The position numbers were made by a program, and so were the translations under genes. 64,000 nucleotides of DNA, taken from positions 179,422 to 243,421 of the forward strand of contig NZ_JAKPBU010000007.1 in assembly GCF_022662495.1 (NCBI RefSeq), written 5' to 3'. Of this stretch, positions 8,641 to 17,282 are shown in pieces (position 1 is the stretch's first letter; every line of letters starts with the position of its first letter). The notes below the pieces were generated by a model that saw only the letters and a program-made list of their open reading frames with translations, was not told where the DNA came from and did not search any database. Origin of the DNA: Lysobacter sp. M2-1 (GTDB taxonomy: Bacteria > Pseudomonadota > Gammaproteobacteria > Xanthomonadales > Xanthomonadaceae).

Positions 8641-9438
8641 TCAGCCGCGGGTGTTGCCCGCCTCCGCCGACGCGACCTGGGTCACGACCTGCCCGTCGAT
8701 CACCGGCAGGCGCTCGCCCGGGCGTTCGTCCATCTGGATCGTGCGCTCCTCACCGTCGTAGCGGTAGGTCACGTCATAACCGATGGTCTGATCCTCAGTG
8801 CCCAGCGCGATCCGGTCGCCCGGCTTGGAATCGGTGCGCATGGTGCCGGTGGTGCCATCCGGATTCCGGTACGTCACGTTGTAGGCGACGGTACGCGACG
8901 ACGTCGACGTGTCCTGCACCGTGCGGCACTGGCGGTCCGTCCGGCTCACGACCCGGCCACCCACGTGGTTGCGGTCGACACGGTTGCCGATGAACCCGCC
9001 AGCGGTGGCGCCCGCTGCCGTGGCCAGCTTGCGGCCATTGCCGCTGCCGACCTGGTTGCCGACAAGACCGCCAATGAGCGCACCCGCTACGGTACCGCCG
9101 ACGTTGCCGTCGCGTTCGGGCAGGCGCTCCTGTACCACCACGTCTTCGCAGACCTGGCGCGGAGCCGAGGTGGTGCTGCTCTCGCGCACCGGCTCTGTGC
9201 CGATGACCTGTGCGTACAGGTCCTGCTTCTCGGTGATGGGCTTCACATCGATCACCTGCGCGTATTCCAGGCGACCGCGACTGGGAATGCTGCTATCGAA
9301 CGCGGCATCGGCGCCCAACGCGCCCCCCTGGCCGGTCGCCACATAGTCGCTACGCTCGCGGTTGTTCTGGAACGCGGCGACGGCAACGCCGCCTACCAGC
9401 AGCGAAGCCAGTGCAATGGCAAGGGTGTTGCTCTTCAT
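8641..9438 (-). CDS. Glycine-zipper 2TM-domain envelope protein
   Basis: A 265-residue protein with an N-terminal signal or anchor (MKSNTLAIALASLLVGGVAVAA) and a central glycine zipper at about 110-155 (GGTVAGALIGGLVGNQVG, then ATAAGATAGGFIGNRV), as in the SlyB/17-kDa surface-antigen group of outer-membrane proteins. The C-terminal part contains two similar VAYNVTYRNPDG / IGYDVTYRYDGE segments followed by DERPGERLPV. There is no lipobox cysteine at the cleavage site. Its role is probably envelope integrity, by family only. A strong AGAGGAG ribosome site precedes the ATG and a terminator follows the gene. Confidence 0.8.
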   Translation of the reverse strand: MKSNTLAIALASLLVGGVAVAAFQNNRERSDYVATGQGGALGADAAFDSSIPSRGRLEYAQVIDVKPITEKQDLYAQVIGTEPVRESSTTSAPRQVCEDVVVQERLPERDGNVGGTVAGALIGGLVGNQVGSGNGRKLATAAGATAGGFIGNRVDRNHVGGRVVSRTDRQCRTVQDTSTSSRTVAYNVTYRNPDGTTGTMRTDSKPGDRIALGTEDQTIGYDVTYRYDGEERTIQMDERPGERLPVIDGQVVTQVASAEAGNTRG

Positions 9439-9633
9439 GACAGTCTCCTCTTCGCGGGTTCTATGCCCGCATTCATGGGTCGAGGCGATTGCACCACGTC
9501 GCGCCTGAGCGAAACCCTAACAATTCCGCGGCAGCTGTCCGGGACGTGAACCCGGCCACGATCCTGGGCCCTCCGGCCTCGTGCTAGCGTTGTGCGGCAC
9601 CATCTGCGGTAGATCCGCTCACGGAGTGCTGCC

Positions 9634-9867
9634 ATGGCCAATCCGCTGCTCGCCCCGGTCCTGCGCTGGCTGGGTCGCCTGAGTTATCCCCGACTCTTCA
9701 TGCTTGCCGCCGGATTGTTCGTCGTCGACCTTGTCGTTCCGGACATGATCCCGCTGGCGGACGAGATCCTTCTGGGTCTGGGTACGCTGCTGCTGGCCAA
9801 CTGGAAGAATCGCAAGAGCCCCGCACCGCCCGTCGATCCGATCGAGGGCGAATCCACCCGCCGCTGA
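9634..9867 (+). CDS. Small membrane protein, DUF6116-like
   Basis: A 77-residue protein with two hydrophobic segments, about residues 20-38 and 43-56 (FMLAAGLFVVDLVVPD and DEILLGLGTLLLANW), and a basic then polar tail. It resembles a small conserved Xanthomonadaceae family that I associate with DUF6116; no function is known to me. A CGGAG site precedes the ATG. The next gene starts immediately after its stop, so it probably shares a transcript with the TatD-family gene. Confidence 0.7.
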   Translation: MANPLLAPVLRWLGRLSYPRLFMLAAGLFVVDLVVPDMIPLADEILLGLGTLLLANWKNRKSPAPPVDPIEGESTRR

Positions 9868-9868
9868 C

Positions 9869-10639
9869 GTGGTGCTGGTCGACAGCCACTGCCATCTGGA
9901 TGTGGGCGAATTCGACGCCGACCGCGCCGTCGTCGTGGAGCGCGCGCGCGCCTGCGGGGTTGTTCTTCAGGTCGTCCCCGCGATCTCGGCGGCAGGCTGG
10001 CCGAAGTTGCGGGAGGTCTGCGCATCGTTCGACGGGCTGCATGCCGCCTATGGCCTGCACCCGATGTACCTGGACGAGCACGAGGACACCCACCTCGAGG
10101 CGCTGGCCGGCTGGATCGAGCGCGAACGGCCCATCGCCGTAGGGGAATGCGGCCTCGACTACTTTATCGATGGCCTGGATCGTGAGCGCCAGCAGCACTT
10201 CTTCGACGGCCAGCTGCGCCTCGCGGGCGAGCACGGGCTGCCCGTCATCGTCCACGCCCGTCGCGCAGTCGATGCGGTGATCGCCTCGATCCGCCGCCAC
10301 CACGGCGTGCGCGGCGTGGTGCACAGTTTTTCGGGCAGCCCGGAGCAGGCGCGACAACTGTGGGAACTCGGCTTCCTGATCGGCCTGGGCGGACCGCTTA
10401 CCTACGAACGCGCCAGCCGTCTGCGCAAGCTTGTGGCCGGGATGCCGCTGGAGTTCCTGCTGCTGGAAACCGACGCACCGGACCAGCCCGATGCCTGGCG
10501 CCGCGGAATGCGCAATGAACCCGCGCGGTTGCGGTGCGTTCTGGATACGGTCGCCGCACTGCGTGGCGAGGCGTCCGAAGCGATCGCTGCCGCCACCACC
10601 GCCAATGCGCGGCGACTCTTCGGATTGCCGTTGCCGTAA
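9869..10639 (+). CDS. TatD family metal-dependent hydrolase
   Basis: A 256-residue TIM-barrel hydrolase of the TatD DNase family. Metal-binding residues are visible in DSHCHLD (residues 5-11), AVGECGLDYF (about 91-100), VIVHARRA, VHSFSG and LETDAP. The family includes 3'-5' exonucleases active on single-stranded DNA and RNA; it is not part of Tat protein export. The start is a GTG two bases after the preceding stop, with a second GTG at 9872. It converges on tcdA. Confidence 0.88.
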   Translation: MVLVDSHCHLDVGEFDADRAVVVERARACGVVLQVVPAISAAGWPKLREVCASFDGLHAAYGLHPMYLDEHEDTHLEALAGWIERERPIAVGECGLDYFIDGLDRERQQHFFDGQLRLAGEHGLPVIVHARRAVDAVIASIRRHHGVRGVVHSFSGSPEQARQLWELGFLIGLGGPLTYERASRLRKLVAGMPLEFLLLETDAPDQPDAWRRGMRNEPARLRCVLDTVAALRGEASEAIAAATTANARRLFGLPLP

Positions 10640-10656
10640 GGGCAGCGATCCGGCTC

Positions 10657-10688
10657 AAGGTGCGCCTTGGACGGATAATCCGCCCTAC
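10657..10688. repeat. Palindromic repeat reaching the tcdA stop codon
   Basis: Contains the perfect palindromes AAGGTGCGCCTT (10657-10668) and CGGATAATCCG (10672-10682). On the minus strand it starts GTAGGGCGGATTATCCG, and the TAG of that GTAG is the tcdA stop codon (complement of 10685-10687). Confidence 0.55.
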
Positions 10689-11473
10689 GCCTTTTTCAAC
10701 AGCACCTCCAGCATCTTGCCCACCGCCGCGAACGCAAACGTCCCGGTAATGTGGGTTGCGGCGCCGAGGCCGGCGCCGCAGTCGAGCCTGAGGGCGGCAT
10801 CCGGATCCAGCCGGGGGCGTACGCCGCAGACGCTGCCGTCCGCCTGCGGATAGCGGACGTTCTCCAGCGAGTACACCGCCGGCACGCCGAAGTAGCGGTC
10901 GCGGTTCTTGGGGAAATTGAACTCGCCGCGCAGTTTCTTGCGGATCAGCGAAAGCATGGCGTCGTGTTCGGTACGCGACAGGTCGCGTACCCGCACCTGG
11001 GTCGGATCGGTGCGCCCCCCAGCGGATCCCACGGTCACAATCGCCTGCTTGCGGCGCCTGCACCAGGCGATCAGCTCCACCTTGGTACGGAAGCTGTCGC
11101 AGGCATCCAGGACCAGATCGAACCCACCCTCCAGCAGCGCAGCCATGTTCGACGGCGTCAGGAAGGAAGCGATTTCGATCACCTCGATCGTCGGGTTGAT
11201 CGCCCGGCAACGCTCGGCCATCGCAGCCACCTTCGAGCGCCCGAACTGACCCTCGAGCGCGGGCAGCTGGCGATTGCTGTTGGACACGCACAGATCGTCC
11301 GCGTCGATCAACGTCAAGCGCCCTACCCCGCTACGCGCCAGCGCCTCTACCGCCCACGAGCCAACGCCGCCAATGCCGACCACGCAGACGTGCGCAGCCG
11401 CAAAGCGCGCCAGCGCGCCGCGTCCGTAAAGACGGTCCACTCCCCCGAATCGTTCGCGCACGGCCTGGTCCAT
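10685..11473 (-). CDS. tcdA: tRNA threonylcarbamoyladenosine dehydratase
   Basis: A 262-residue E1/ThiF-fold enzyme that uses ATP to cyclise t6A to ct6A at position 37 of ANN-decoding tRNAs. The nucleotide loop VVGIGGVGSWAVEALARSG is at about 31-49, followed by LTLIDADDLCVSNSNRQ and the LVLDACDSFRTK block typical of TcdA/CsdL rather than MoeB or ThiF. The C-terminal TGTFAFAAVGKMLEVLL fits the family. Length agrees with E. coli TcdA. The stop codon lies in a palindromic repeat. Confidence 0.92.
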   Translation of the reverse strand: MDQAVRERFGGVDRLYGRGALARFAAAHVCVVGIGGVGSWAVEALARSGVGRLTLIDADDLCVSNSNRQLPALEGQFGRSKVAAMAERCRAINPTIEVIEIASFLTPSNMAALLEGGFDLVLDACDSFRTKVELIAWCRRRKQAIVTVGSAGGRTDPTQVRVRDLSRTEHDAMLSLIRKKLRGEFNFPKNRDRYFGVPAVYSLENVRYPQADGSVCGVRPRLDPDAALRLDCGAGLGAATHITGTFAFAAVGKMLEVLLKKA

Positions 11474-11556
11474 GCGTGGATTCTAGCGGTCCACCCCTCT
11501 CCGCCTCGCCGCGGAACGCATGCTAAGGTCGCGCAACGCCAGCCAGGAGCCAGTCC

Positions 11557-12006
11557 ATGTCCAGCCCGTCCAACCCGGTCGTCCCGAAGAAGTCGTCAGT
11601 TGCCAGCCGCTATTTCTTCCTGTTCCTGGTCGGCCTGGTGGTGGGTGCGATCGGCACGGTGATGGCGCTAAGGGCCATCGACGCACGTACCGACCATTTT
11701 CCGGACAGCCTGATGACCGTGCAGCAATGGCATGCCGGGCAGCTCAAGGCCGCGGTCGACAGCAATCGCTGCGCAGCGACCGACGTGCTGCCGCATCTGC
11801 AGGCGCTGCGCATGTTGGGCAACGATCTGGAGCCCGCCTTCCCGGAACTCGCCGACGACCAGCGGTTCAAGGATCACGCCAGCAAGTATCGCGGCGCGTT
11901 GGACGCCTCGCTCGCCCAGCCGCCGATGAACTGTGCCGGCACCGGCACCACGTTGCAGAAGCTCGGCGAGGCGTGCAAGGCCTGCCATACCGATTTCCGC
12001 GGATGA
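11557..12006 (+). CDS. Membrane-anchored c-type cytochrome (cytochrome c'/c556-like)
   Basis: A 149-residue protein with an uncleaved N-terminal membrane anchor (YFFLFLVGLVVGAIGTVMAL, about 19-38) and a single haem-binding motif CKACH close to the C terminus, the position found in cytochrome c' and c556 proteins. The soluble domain would sit in the periplasm as a helical bundle. A third cysteine pair-like position (NRCAATDV, MNCAGTG) could form a disulfide. Electron donor and acceptor are not indicated by the neighbours. Confidence 0.8.
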   Translation: MSSPSNPVVPKKSSVASRYFFLFLVGLVVGAIGTVMALRAIDARTDHFPDSLMTVQQWHAGQLKAAVDSNRCAATDVLPHLQALRMLGNDLEPAFPELADDQRFKDHASKYRGALDASLAQPPMNCAGTGTTLQKLGEACKACHTDFRG

Positions 12007-12154
12007 CCGCAGGCGTGAACGGGGACTGACACGGCGCAGGCGGCCGCATGCGCAAGCGGCGGAATTGGCAGCGCGTTCATCTGCCTGCGCCTAAGGTCGG
12101 GGCCGACCCTGGCCATGCCGGGGCGATCACCTCCCCATGACGCAGGAGTTTCCC

Positions 12155-12625
12155 ATGAACATTCGTCTGATCGGCGCCGCCGCCCTGGTTGCCGCGCTCG
12201 CTTCCGCCGGTTGCGCGACCACCTCCCCCGGTTATGGCAGTGGCTACGGAAGCGGGAGCGGATACGGCAACGCTCCGGCCAGTTGCTACGACTGTGGCAC
12301 GGTCACCCGGATTGAACAGGGTTCGGGCAGCCGCGTTCCCAATGCGACCGGCGCGGTGATCGGTGGCGTGCTCGGTGCCGCGGCGGCACGCGAGATCGCA
12401 AAGGACCGGACCGACAGCGAGGGCCGCCAGAACACCGCCACCGTCGGCGGTGCGGTCGCTGGCGCCGCGATCGGCAACGCGATCCAGAACCGCGCGGGTA
12501 CGGGCTACAACATCTATGTCCGCATGCAGGACGGCCGCGAAATCGTGGTGTCGCAGGACGACCTTGGCGGCATCCGCGAAGGTTCCTATGTGGAAGTCCG
12601 CAACGGCCGCGCCTACCAGCGCTGA
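12155..12625 (+). CDS. Glycine-zipper outer-membrane lipoprotein
   Basis: A 156-residue lipoprotein: signal peptide with lipobox ASAGC, then a Gly/Ser/Tyr-rich linker, then two glycine-zipper helices (GAVIGGVLGAAAAREIA, GGAVAGAAIGNAIQN) and a short C-terminal beta region ending VEVRNGRAYQR. This is the SlyB/Pcp-like envelope family. The start was set at the ATG at 12155, seven bases after CAGGAG, rather than the earlier in-frame ATG at 12137. It is the second glycine-zipper protein in the window; the two are not close copies. Confidence 0.82.
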   Translation: MNIRLIGAAALVAALASAGCATTSPGYGSGYGSGSGYGNAPASCYDCGTVTRIEQGSGSRVPNATGAVIGGVLGAAAAREIAKDRTDSEGRQNTATVGGAVAGAAIGNAIQNRAGTGYNIYVRMQDGREIVVSQDDLGGIREGSYVEVRNGRAYQR

Positions 12626-12647
12626 GTCGACAGTCCGGCAAACGAAT

Positions 12648-12675
12648 GGCCCGGTGTCCTTGCGGACGCCGGGCC
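12648..12675 (+). terminator. Probable hairpin terminator
   Basis: The stem GGCCCGGTGTCC / GGACGCCGGGCC with a TTGC loop lies 22 bases after the lipoprotein stop. Only two T follow, so it may act as a weak or bidirectional terminator between this gene and the converging pilE. Confidence 0.5.
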
Positions 12676-12702
12676 TTCGCGCATCAGGCCAGCAGCCTCG
12701 CC

Positions 12703-13107
12703 TCACCAGCACTCATAACCGCTCGGAGGCGTGCCGCTCTGCGACCGGACGCCGACGTGGTTGATCGTCAGCGTGCCGCATTTGACGTCTGCCGCCGCCT
12801 GCACCGGGTTCGGTACCGCCTGTAGCGTGTATCCGGTCGCGCTGACGGAACTCGTCGACACCGCATACCACCCGTTCTCCGAAGCAGCGCTGGCGGCCGC
12901 CGTGCAATTGGCATTGAGGTAGCTGCCGAACCGCGTGAAGCAGCGCTCCAGGCGCTGGGACACTTCGTTGAGGGTCGCCTTGCCTTCAGCCCGCCGCGTC
13001 TTGATCACCTGCTCCAGATAAGACGGGTACGCGATCGCGGCCAGGATGGCCACGATGGCGGCCACCACCAGCAACTCGATCAGGGTGAAGCCGCGTATGC
13101 GCTTCAT
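12703..13107 (-). CDS. pilE: Type IV minor pilin PilE
   Basis: A 134-residue type IV pilin-like protein. It has a short class III leader MKRIRG cut before Phe, then FTLIELLVVAAIVAILAAIA with the conserved Glu at mature position 5. Two cysteines near the C terminus (VKCGTL, YECW) would form the usual disulfide loop, and another pair (RCFTRF, NANC) is present. The ATG at 13107 was chosen because it forms an ATGA overlap with the pilY1 stop; the open frame extends six codons further. It is the last gene of the minor pilin operon. Confidence 0.9.
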   Translation of the reverse strand: MKRIRGFTLIELLVVAAIVAILAAIAYPSYLEQVIKTRRAEGKATLNEVSQRLERCFTRFGSYLNANCTAAASAASENGWYAVSTSSVSATGYTLQAVPNPVQAAADVKCGTLTINHVGVRSQSGTPPSGYECW

Positions 13108-16100
13108 GGCCAGAACTGGCGCCATGAGGTGCGTCCTCTTGCGATGGCATCCCGCTCCCCCTGTTGCATCAGCTGGCCGCTACTGCCCTGCATGATCTTG
13201 CGCTGGTTGGGCGAACCGGGGATGTTGAGGATCGTGGGCACGGCCAGGGCGCCGACGTCGGACTTCCTGCCGGAGGGCGCGACTGGATTCCCGCCCAGGT
13301 CGACCATGTCGTCGCCGTCGTAGTTGCCGTCGTCATCCAGGTCCAGGACCGGCAGCGTGATCCGCCCGCCCGTGGATGCGTCCACTTCCATCAGCCATCC
13401 GGTCGCACCGCCGGTGCAGGCATCGGTCGATGGAATCAGGGTGGTGAAGATGACCCTGCCCTGCTGCAGGACCGGGTCGGCCACGACCCGTTCGCCGACA
13501 TACCCGGGCGGTGTGGTGATCAGGTCGAGATACCAGCCGCGCGTTCCGGTTGCCGGTGCGTTGGCCGTGACCACCCGGTACTCCTCGCCGTCCTTGTCGA
13601 CTTCCGCAACGATGCTCTGCTGCTGGAGCACGCTGCGGCCGGTGAGACGGTCGTTGTTGCTGTTGGTGCTGTTCGCGTCCTCGACCCGGTAGAACGTCTG
13701 CACCGGCCCGGTGCCGACGATGTTGTCGCCATCCTCATAGAACTTGCCGGTGCCGAAGTACACCGACAGGCCGGATCCGTTGAGGGATCGTCCGACGACG
13801 GGGCGCGCGGTGATCGGCTGGCGCTGTGCCGCCGGACAGGCGAACGGGCCGGTCACGTTGCCGGACGCGCACACCGTGATCAGCGGAGCCGGCTGGGCGC
13901 CGTTTCGGTGATGCGTGCGCCAGCTGGTCGCGTTGGTCGAACTCACGTCGAAGCGCCAGATGTTGCCGTACAGGTCGCCTGCATACACGGCGTCCACGAT
14001 CGCATCGCCGTTGAGGTCGGCCGGGTATGGCGCGGACAGTCCATTGGCCGCCGCCGTGGCCTCCGCCGCTGGTGCGAGCGTCGAAATCTTGCGGATCAGC
14101 GCGCCGGTCTCGACATCCACGACGAACAGCTTCGCCGACCGGTCGATCCCATACCCGCTGCTGAAGATCGCCGCCCACCTGCCATTGGCCATGCGCTGGA
14201 TCGTGGGCTGGCCCAGCACATAACCCAGGTCGGGATCGGTGAACTCCCACGCGACCGATGGTGCCGTCGCACTGGCGTCGGTGATGTCGAGGCCTACGAC
14301 CGAGCGCCCGCCCGCGCCCATCGGCACGACCAGCATCGTGTGCCAGCTGTTGTCGGATGCGAAATAGGCATCGCCGCTCGCGGGCTGGCCGTCCACGTAG
14401 TAACGATGCCGGTAATCCGGCCGCATGAGCTGGTTCAGGCCCGCGATCATCTCCGATGGAACATAGGCCCAGCGTTCGATGCCCGTTGCCGCATCGAAGG
14501 CATGCAGCATGCCGTCGTTCGCGCCGACATAGACGGTGGCCGGCCTGCCCACCTTGGAGAACCGGTAAGCCTGATAGGTGCCACGGCCGGGCGCGCCGGC
14601 CGGCAGCCGGTCGTAGGCATAGTTGTCTGCTCCCACATAGCGCGGGCTGGAATTCACGATGTCGCCCAACGCGATGTCGCGCTCGCGCAAAACGCCGCCG
14701 CGGTCCTCGTGGTCGGCATCGCTGCCGCGCAGCCAGTCGACGCGCCGCTCGCCCAGCGCGTCGGGCAAACCGGTCGCCGGATCCGTGCCCAGCGTCGCCT
14801 GTAGCGCGGCCGGCAGCTGGTCCCATCGGAACTCCACGAGGCTGCCGGTCGCCGGATTGCGCGTGTAGACGCGGCGCGCGGCGTGCGCGGGAATCGCATT
14901 CGCCGCGTTCCACTGCACGCTGCCGACGCCGCCATTGGCCAGCAGGTCGTACGCGATCAGCTCGCCGGTCCACTGGCGCGCGTCGTAGCGCGCCTGGAAC
15001 AGCTGGGTGCCGGCGCTCGCGCGCGTGGACGAGGCGGTGGTGCGCGAGCTCGCGCCGATCGAATCGGACAGGATGCCCGCCAGCGCCTGCTGCAGGGTCG
15101 CGGCAAGCTCGCTGGTCGAGCGCGCATTGAGCATTTCCCCGCGCCCGTTCACTGCCGCGTGATAAAGATCATCGACCTGCACCGGATTGCGCTGCGCAGT
15201 GGGATTGGCCCAGGCCGGTGGATCGGTGTAGGCGTCGGCGACCCGGTTGTGGGTGTTGCCGAACAGGTTGCCCTGCGCACCCAGGGTGATGCCGTAGGTG
15301 TTCATGTGCGGATTGCGGTTGCAGTCCAGATGCCGTGGCGGGCTGGCATTGCTGCAGGATGCGGGCACCGGCACCTGCCCGGAAGGCAGGTCGCTGCGCA
15401 CCCGCTGGTAGTAGCGCATCGCGATGTCGGCGATGGTGTTGGCATAGGCGTCCTGGTACGGCGATCCGCTGCTGCCGTCCGTATTGCCCACGCCCGTCCC
15501 CGCGTCGGGATTGGAAAACCCGTCGGTGAACTGCAGGGCGAAGTTGCGCTGGCAGGCCTGCTGCACGATGGAGCGATTGCTGTCGAACTGCTCGCCCACG
15601 AACCTGAGCGCCGGGCGATTGGGGGTGCCGCCGCCGTTGCCGCCCACGCCGTAGAACGCCTGATACAGATCATCGCGCTGGCTGTCGATGTCCCACATCG
15701 TCAGGCTCGGAACCAGGCCGTTGATCGGCGTCATGCCGATGCGCGCGCTATCGATATCGGCGAAGGCGCTGCCCATTCCTGCACGCAGCGCGAGATGGCG
15801 CTTGCGGTGGTACTGGAACCAGTTGGCGAAATTACGCATCTCCGCGCTGCCCGCGGCAATCTGGGTGCGCACCAGGCAGGCCCCGTCGGGTGCGATCGCA
15901 TGCACGCTGCCCGGAAGCGCGACGGTGGGATTGGCCGCATAGTCCGTGTAGGCCGTCGGATCGGGCGATGCGCAGTTGTAGTCGCGGCCGCCGACGCGGA
16001 AAGCTGCCGATGCCGTGCTGCGCGAGTAATACGTCGCCGGGTAATAGGCGAATGCCAGGCTTACCGCTCCACCGGCTCTGCGCGCATTGCTCCCTGCATT

Positions 16101-16727
16101 GGTCCGCATGCCGTCCTGCACCCGGAACATCCAGTTGCCTGCATTGGAAGCGAGGTTGGCGGCGAGGTCGATCGTACCGGCGCCGGCCAACGGATCGGAC
16201 CTTGCCGAGCGCGGATCGGCGTCGGCGAATGTATGGCCGCCCCCGTCCCGCCACGGCGCATAGACGACCGCCGGGTTGTAGTAGGCGGCGTTGTAGTCGG
16301 CACTGCGGGCGAAGGCGTATTCCGGCAGCGGCGGAACGGCGTAATGGTCGTTTTCGGCATCGCCGTACACGCGGTTGCCTGCTCCGGTGCCGTTCGGAAA
16401 CAGATAGGTGTACTTCTTCCAGGTCGCGTTGGCTTCGCCGGCATCGTTGTAGTTGAAGCCGGCGCCGCTGCGACCGGCTCCATAGAAGCTGCGCGAACCC
16501 GCGTTGCCGGTGCTCGTATTCCACCACAGCGCGCCGTCGTTCGTCGGGAACAGCAGCTCGCCGTCCATGCTGCCGGAATTGTCGATGATCAGCGCGATGT
16601 TCGGCTTCACCGCCGGGGTGAGCGTCAGCGGCTGCTGCGCGATGCCGGCGTGCAGCGCCGGCATGCCCAGCCCCAGGCCGATGGCCAGCGTGGCAACGGC
16701 TGCAAGCAGCGGGAATCGGATCTGCAT
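13104..16727 (-). CDS. pilY1: Type IV pilus tip-associated protein PilY1
   Basis: A 1207-residue secreted protein that caps or primes the type IV pilus and acts in adhesion and retraction control. A signal peptide (about 1-28) is followed by a von Willebrand A-like region starting with the MIDAS motif DNSGSM (49-54) and a long insert, then the conserved C-terminal beta-propeller from about residue 690 (SSPRYVGADNYAYDRL, YVGANDGMLHAFDA, WAYVPSEMI). Asp-rich calcium loops are visible in DLNGDAIVDAVYAGD and LDLDDDGNYDGDD. A strong AAGGAG site precedes the ATG, 18 bases from the pilX stop. Confidence 0.95.
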   Translation of the reverse strand: MQIRFPLLAAVATLAIGLGLGMPALHAGIAQQPLTLTPAVKPNIALIIDNSGSMDGELLFPTNDGALWWNTSTGNAGSRSFYGAGRSGAGFNYNDAGEANATWKKYTYLFPNGTGAGNRVYGDAENDHYAVPPLPEYAFARSADYNAAYYNPAVVYAPWRDGGGHTFADADPRSARSDPLAGAGTIDLAANLASNAGNWMFRVQDGMRTNAGSNARRAGGAVSLAFAYYPATYYSRSTASAAFRVGGRDYNCASPDPTAYTDYAANPTVALPGSVHAIAPDGACLVRTQIAAGSAEMRNFANWFQYHRKRHLALRAGMGSAFADIDSARIGMTPINGLVPSLTMWDIDSQRDDLYQAFYGVGGNGGGTPNRPALRFVGEQFDSNRSIVQQACQRNFALQFTDGFSNPDAGTGVGNTDGSSGSPYQDAYANTIADIAMRYYQRVRSDLPSGQVPVPASCSNASPPRHLDCNRNPHMNTYGITLGAQGNLFGNTHNRVADAYTDPPAWANPTAQRNPVQVDDLYHAAVNGRGEMLNARSTSELAATLQQALAGILSDSIGASSRTTASSTRASAGTQLFQARYDARQWTGELIAYDLLANGGVGSVQWNAANAIPAHAARRVYTRNPATGSLVEFRWDQLPAALQATLGTDPATGLPDALGERRVDWLRGSDADHEDRGGVLRERDIALGDIVNSSPRYVGADNYAYDRLPAGAPGRGTYQAYRFSKVGRPATVYVGANDGMLHAFDAATGIERWAYVPSEMIAGLNQLMRPDYRHRYYVDGQPASGDAYFASDNSWHTMLVVPMGAGGRSVVGLDITDASATAPSVAWEFTDPDLGYVLGQPTIQRMANGRWAAIFSSGYGIDRSAKLFVVDVETGALIRKISTLAPAAEATAAANGLSAPYPADLNGDAIVDAVYAGDLYGNIWRFDVSSTNATSWRTHHRNGAQPAPLITVCASGNVTGPFACPAAQRQPITARPVVGRSLNGSGLSVYFGTGKFYEDGDNIVGTGPVQTFYRVEDANSTNSNNDRLTGRSVLQQQSIVAEVDKDGEEYRVVTANAPATGTRGWYLDLITTPPGYVGERVVADPVLQQGRVIFTTLIPSTDACTGGATGWLMEVDASTGGRITLPVLDLDDDGNYDGDDMVDLGGNPVAPSGRKSDVGALAVPTILNIPGSPNQRKIMQGSSGQLMQQGERDAIARGRTSWRQFWP

Positions 16728-16745
16728 GTGGTGCGCTCCTTTCCG

Positions 16746-17282
16746 TCAGCGCCGGAATGTGGTTTGCAGGATCACGAACGTGTCGCCGCGGCCGCCGAAG
16801 CCGCGCGCGCTGATGCGGTACATCGTTCCTTCCTGCGGCTGCTCGGTCGGGTTGAGGCCACCGCCCGGATCGGGCAATGGCGGCAATTCCTCGATGGCGA
16901 TCTGCGTCTGGCAGGCGCTCGCCCCGTCGCACGAAGCCAGCGACCAGGCGAGTTTTCCGTTGCCTGTCGCATCCCAGGCGTCCGGATCGTTCCAGTCGGG
17001 ACTGGGCGCGATCGAATAGTGGTACCAGCCGTTGGCACCGGTCGGCACCGGCAGGTTGGCCTGCGACAGCAGACCTTCGCCGTGACGAAGCGCCGCTTCT
17101 GCAGCCTGGAAGGCCTGGTCGAGCTGGCGCGAACTGCCGCCGAGCCGCTCCATCACCAGCGCATTGCGACTGGCGGCCAGCGCCAGCAAGGTCAGCACCA
17201 GCAGGACGATCAGGCTGACCACCAGCACCGCACCGCGCTGGGCCATCGGCGCCGCGATTGCGGCAGGGTCGCGATCGTTCAT
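16746..17282 (-). CDS. pilX: Type IV pilus assembly protein PilX
   Basis: A 178-residue minor pilin. After a hydrophilic lead (to about residue 17, QRG) comes a long hydrophobic helix AVLVVSLIVLLVLTLLALA that lacks Glu5, as PilX proteins do, then a helix with DQAFQAAEAALRHGE. The C-terminal part contains a pair of cysteines (SLASCDG, SACQTQ). The start overlaps the pilW stop as ATGA. It would form part of the minor pilin complex that primes pilus assembly with PilV, PilW and PilY1. Confidence 0.88.
   Translation of the reverse strand: MNDRDPAAIAAPMAQRGAVLVVSLIVLLVLTLLALAASRNALVMERLGGSSRQLDQAFQAAEAALRHGEGLLSQANLPVPTGANGWYHYSIAPSPDWNDPDAWDATGNGKLAWSLASCDGASACQTQIAIEELPPLPDPGGGLNPTEQPQEGTMYRISARGFGGRGDTFVILQTTFRR

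Noticed and set aside
7174..9549. 791-codon plus-strand open frame
   Set aside because: Antisense of glutaryl-CoA dehydrogenase and the glycine-zipper gene; no domain in the translation.
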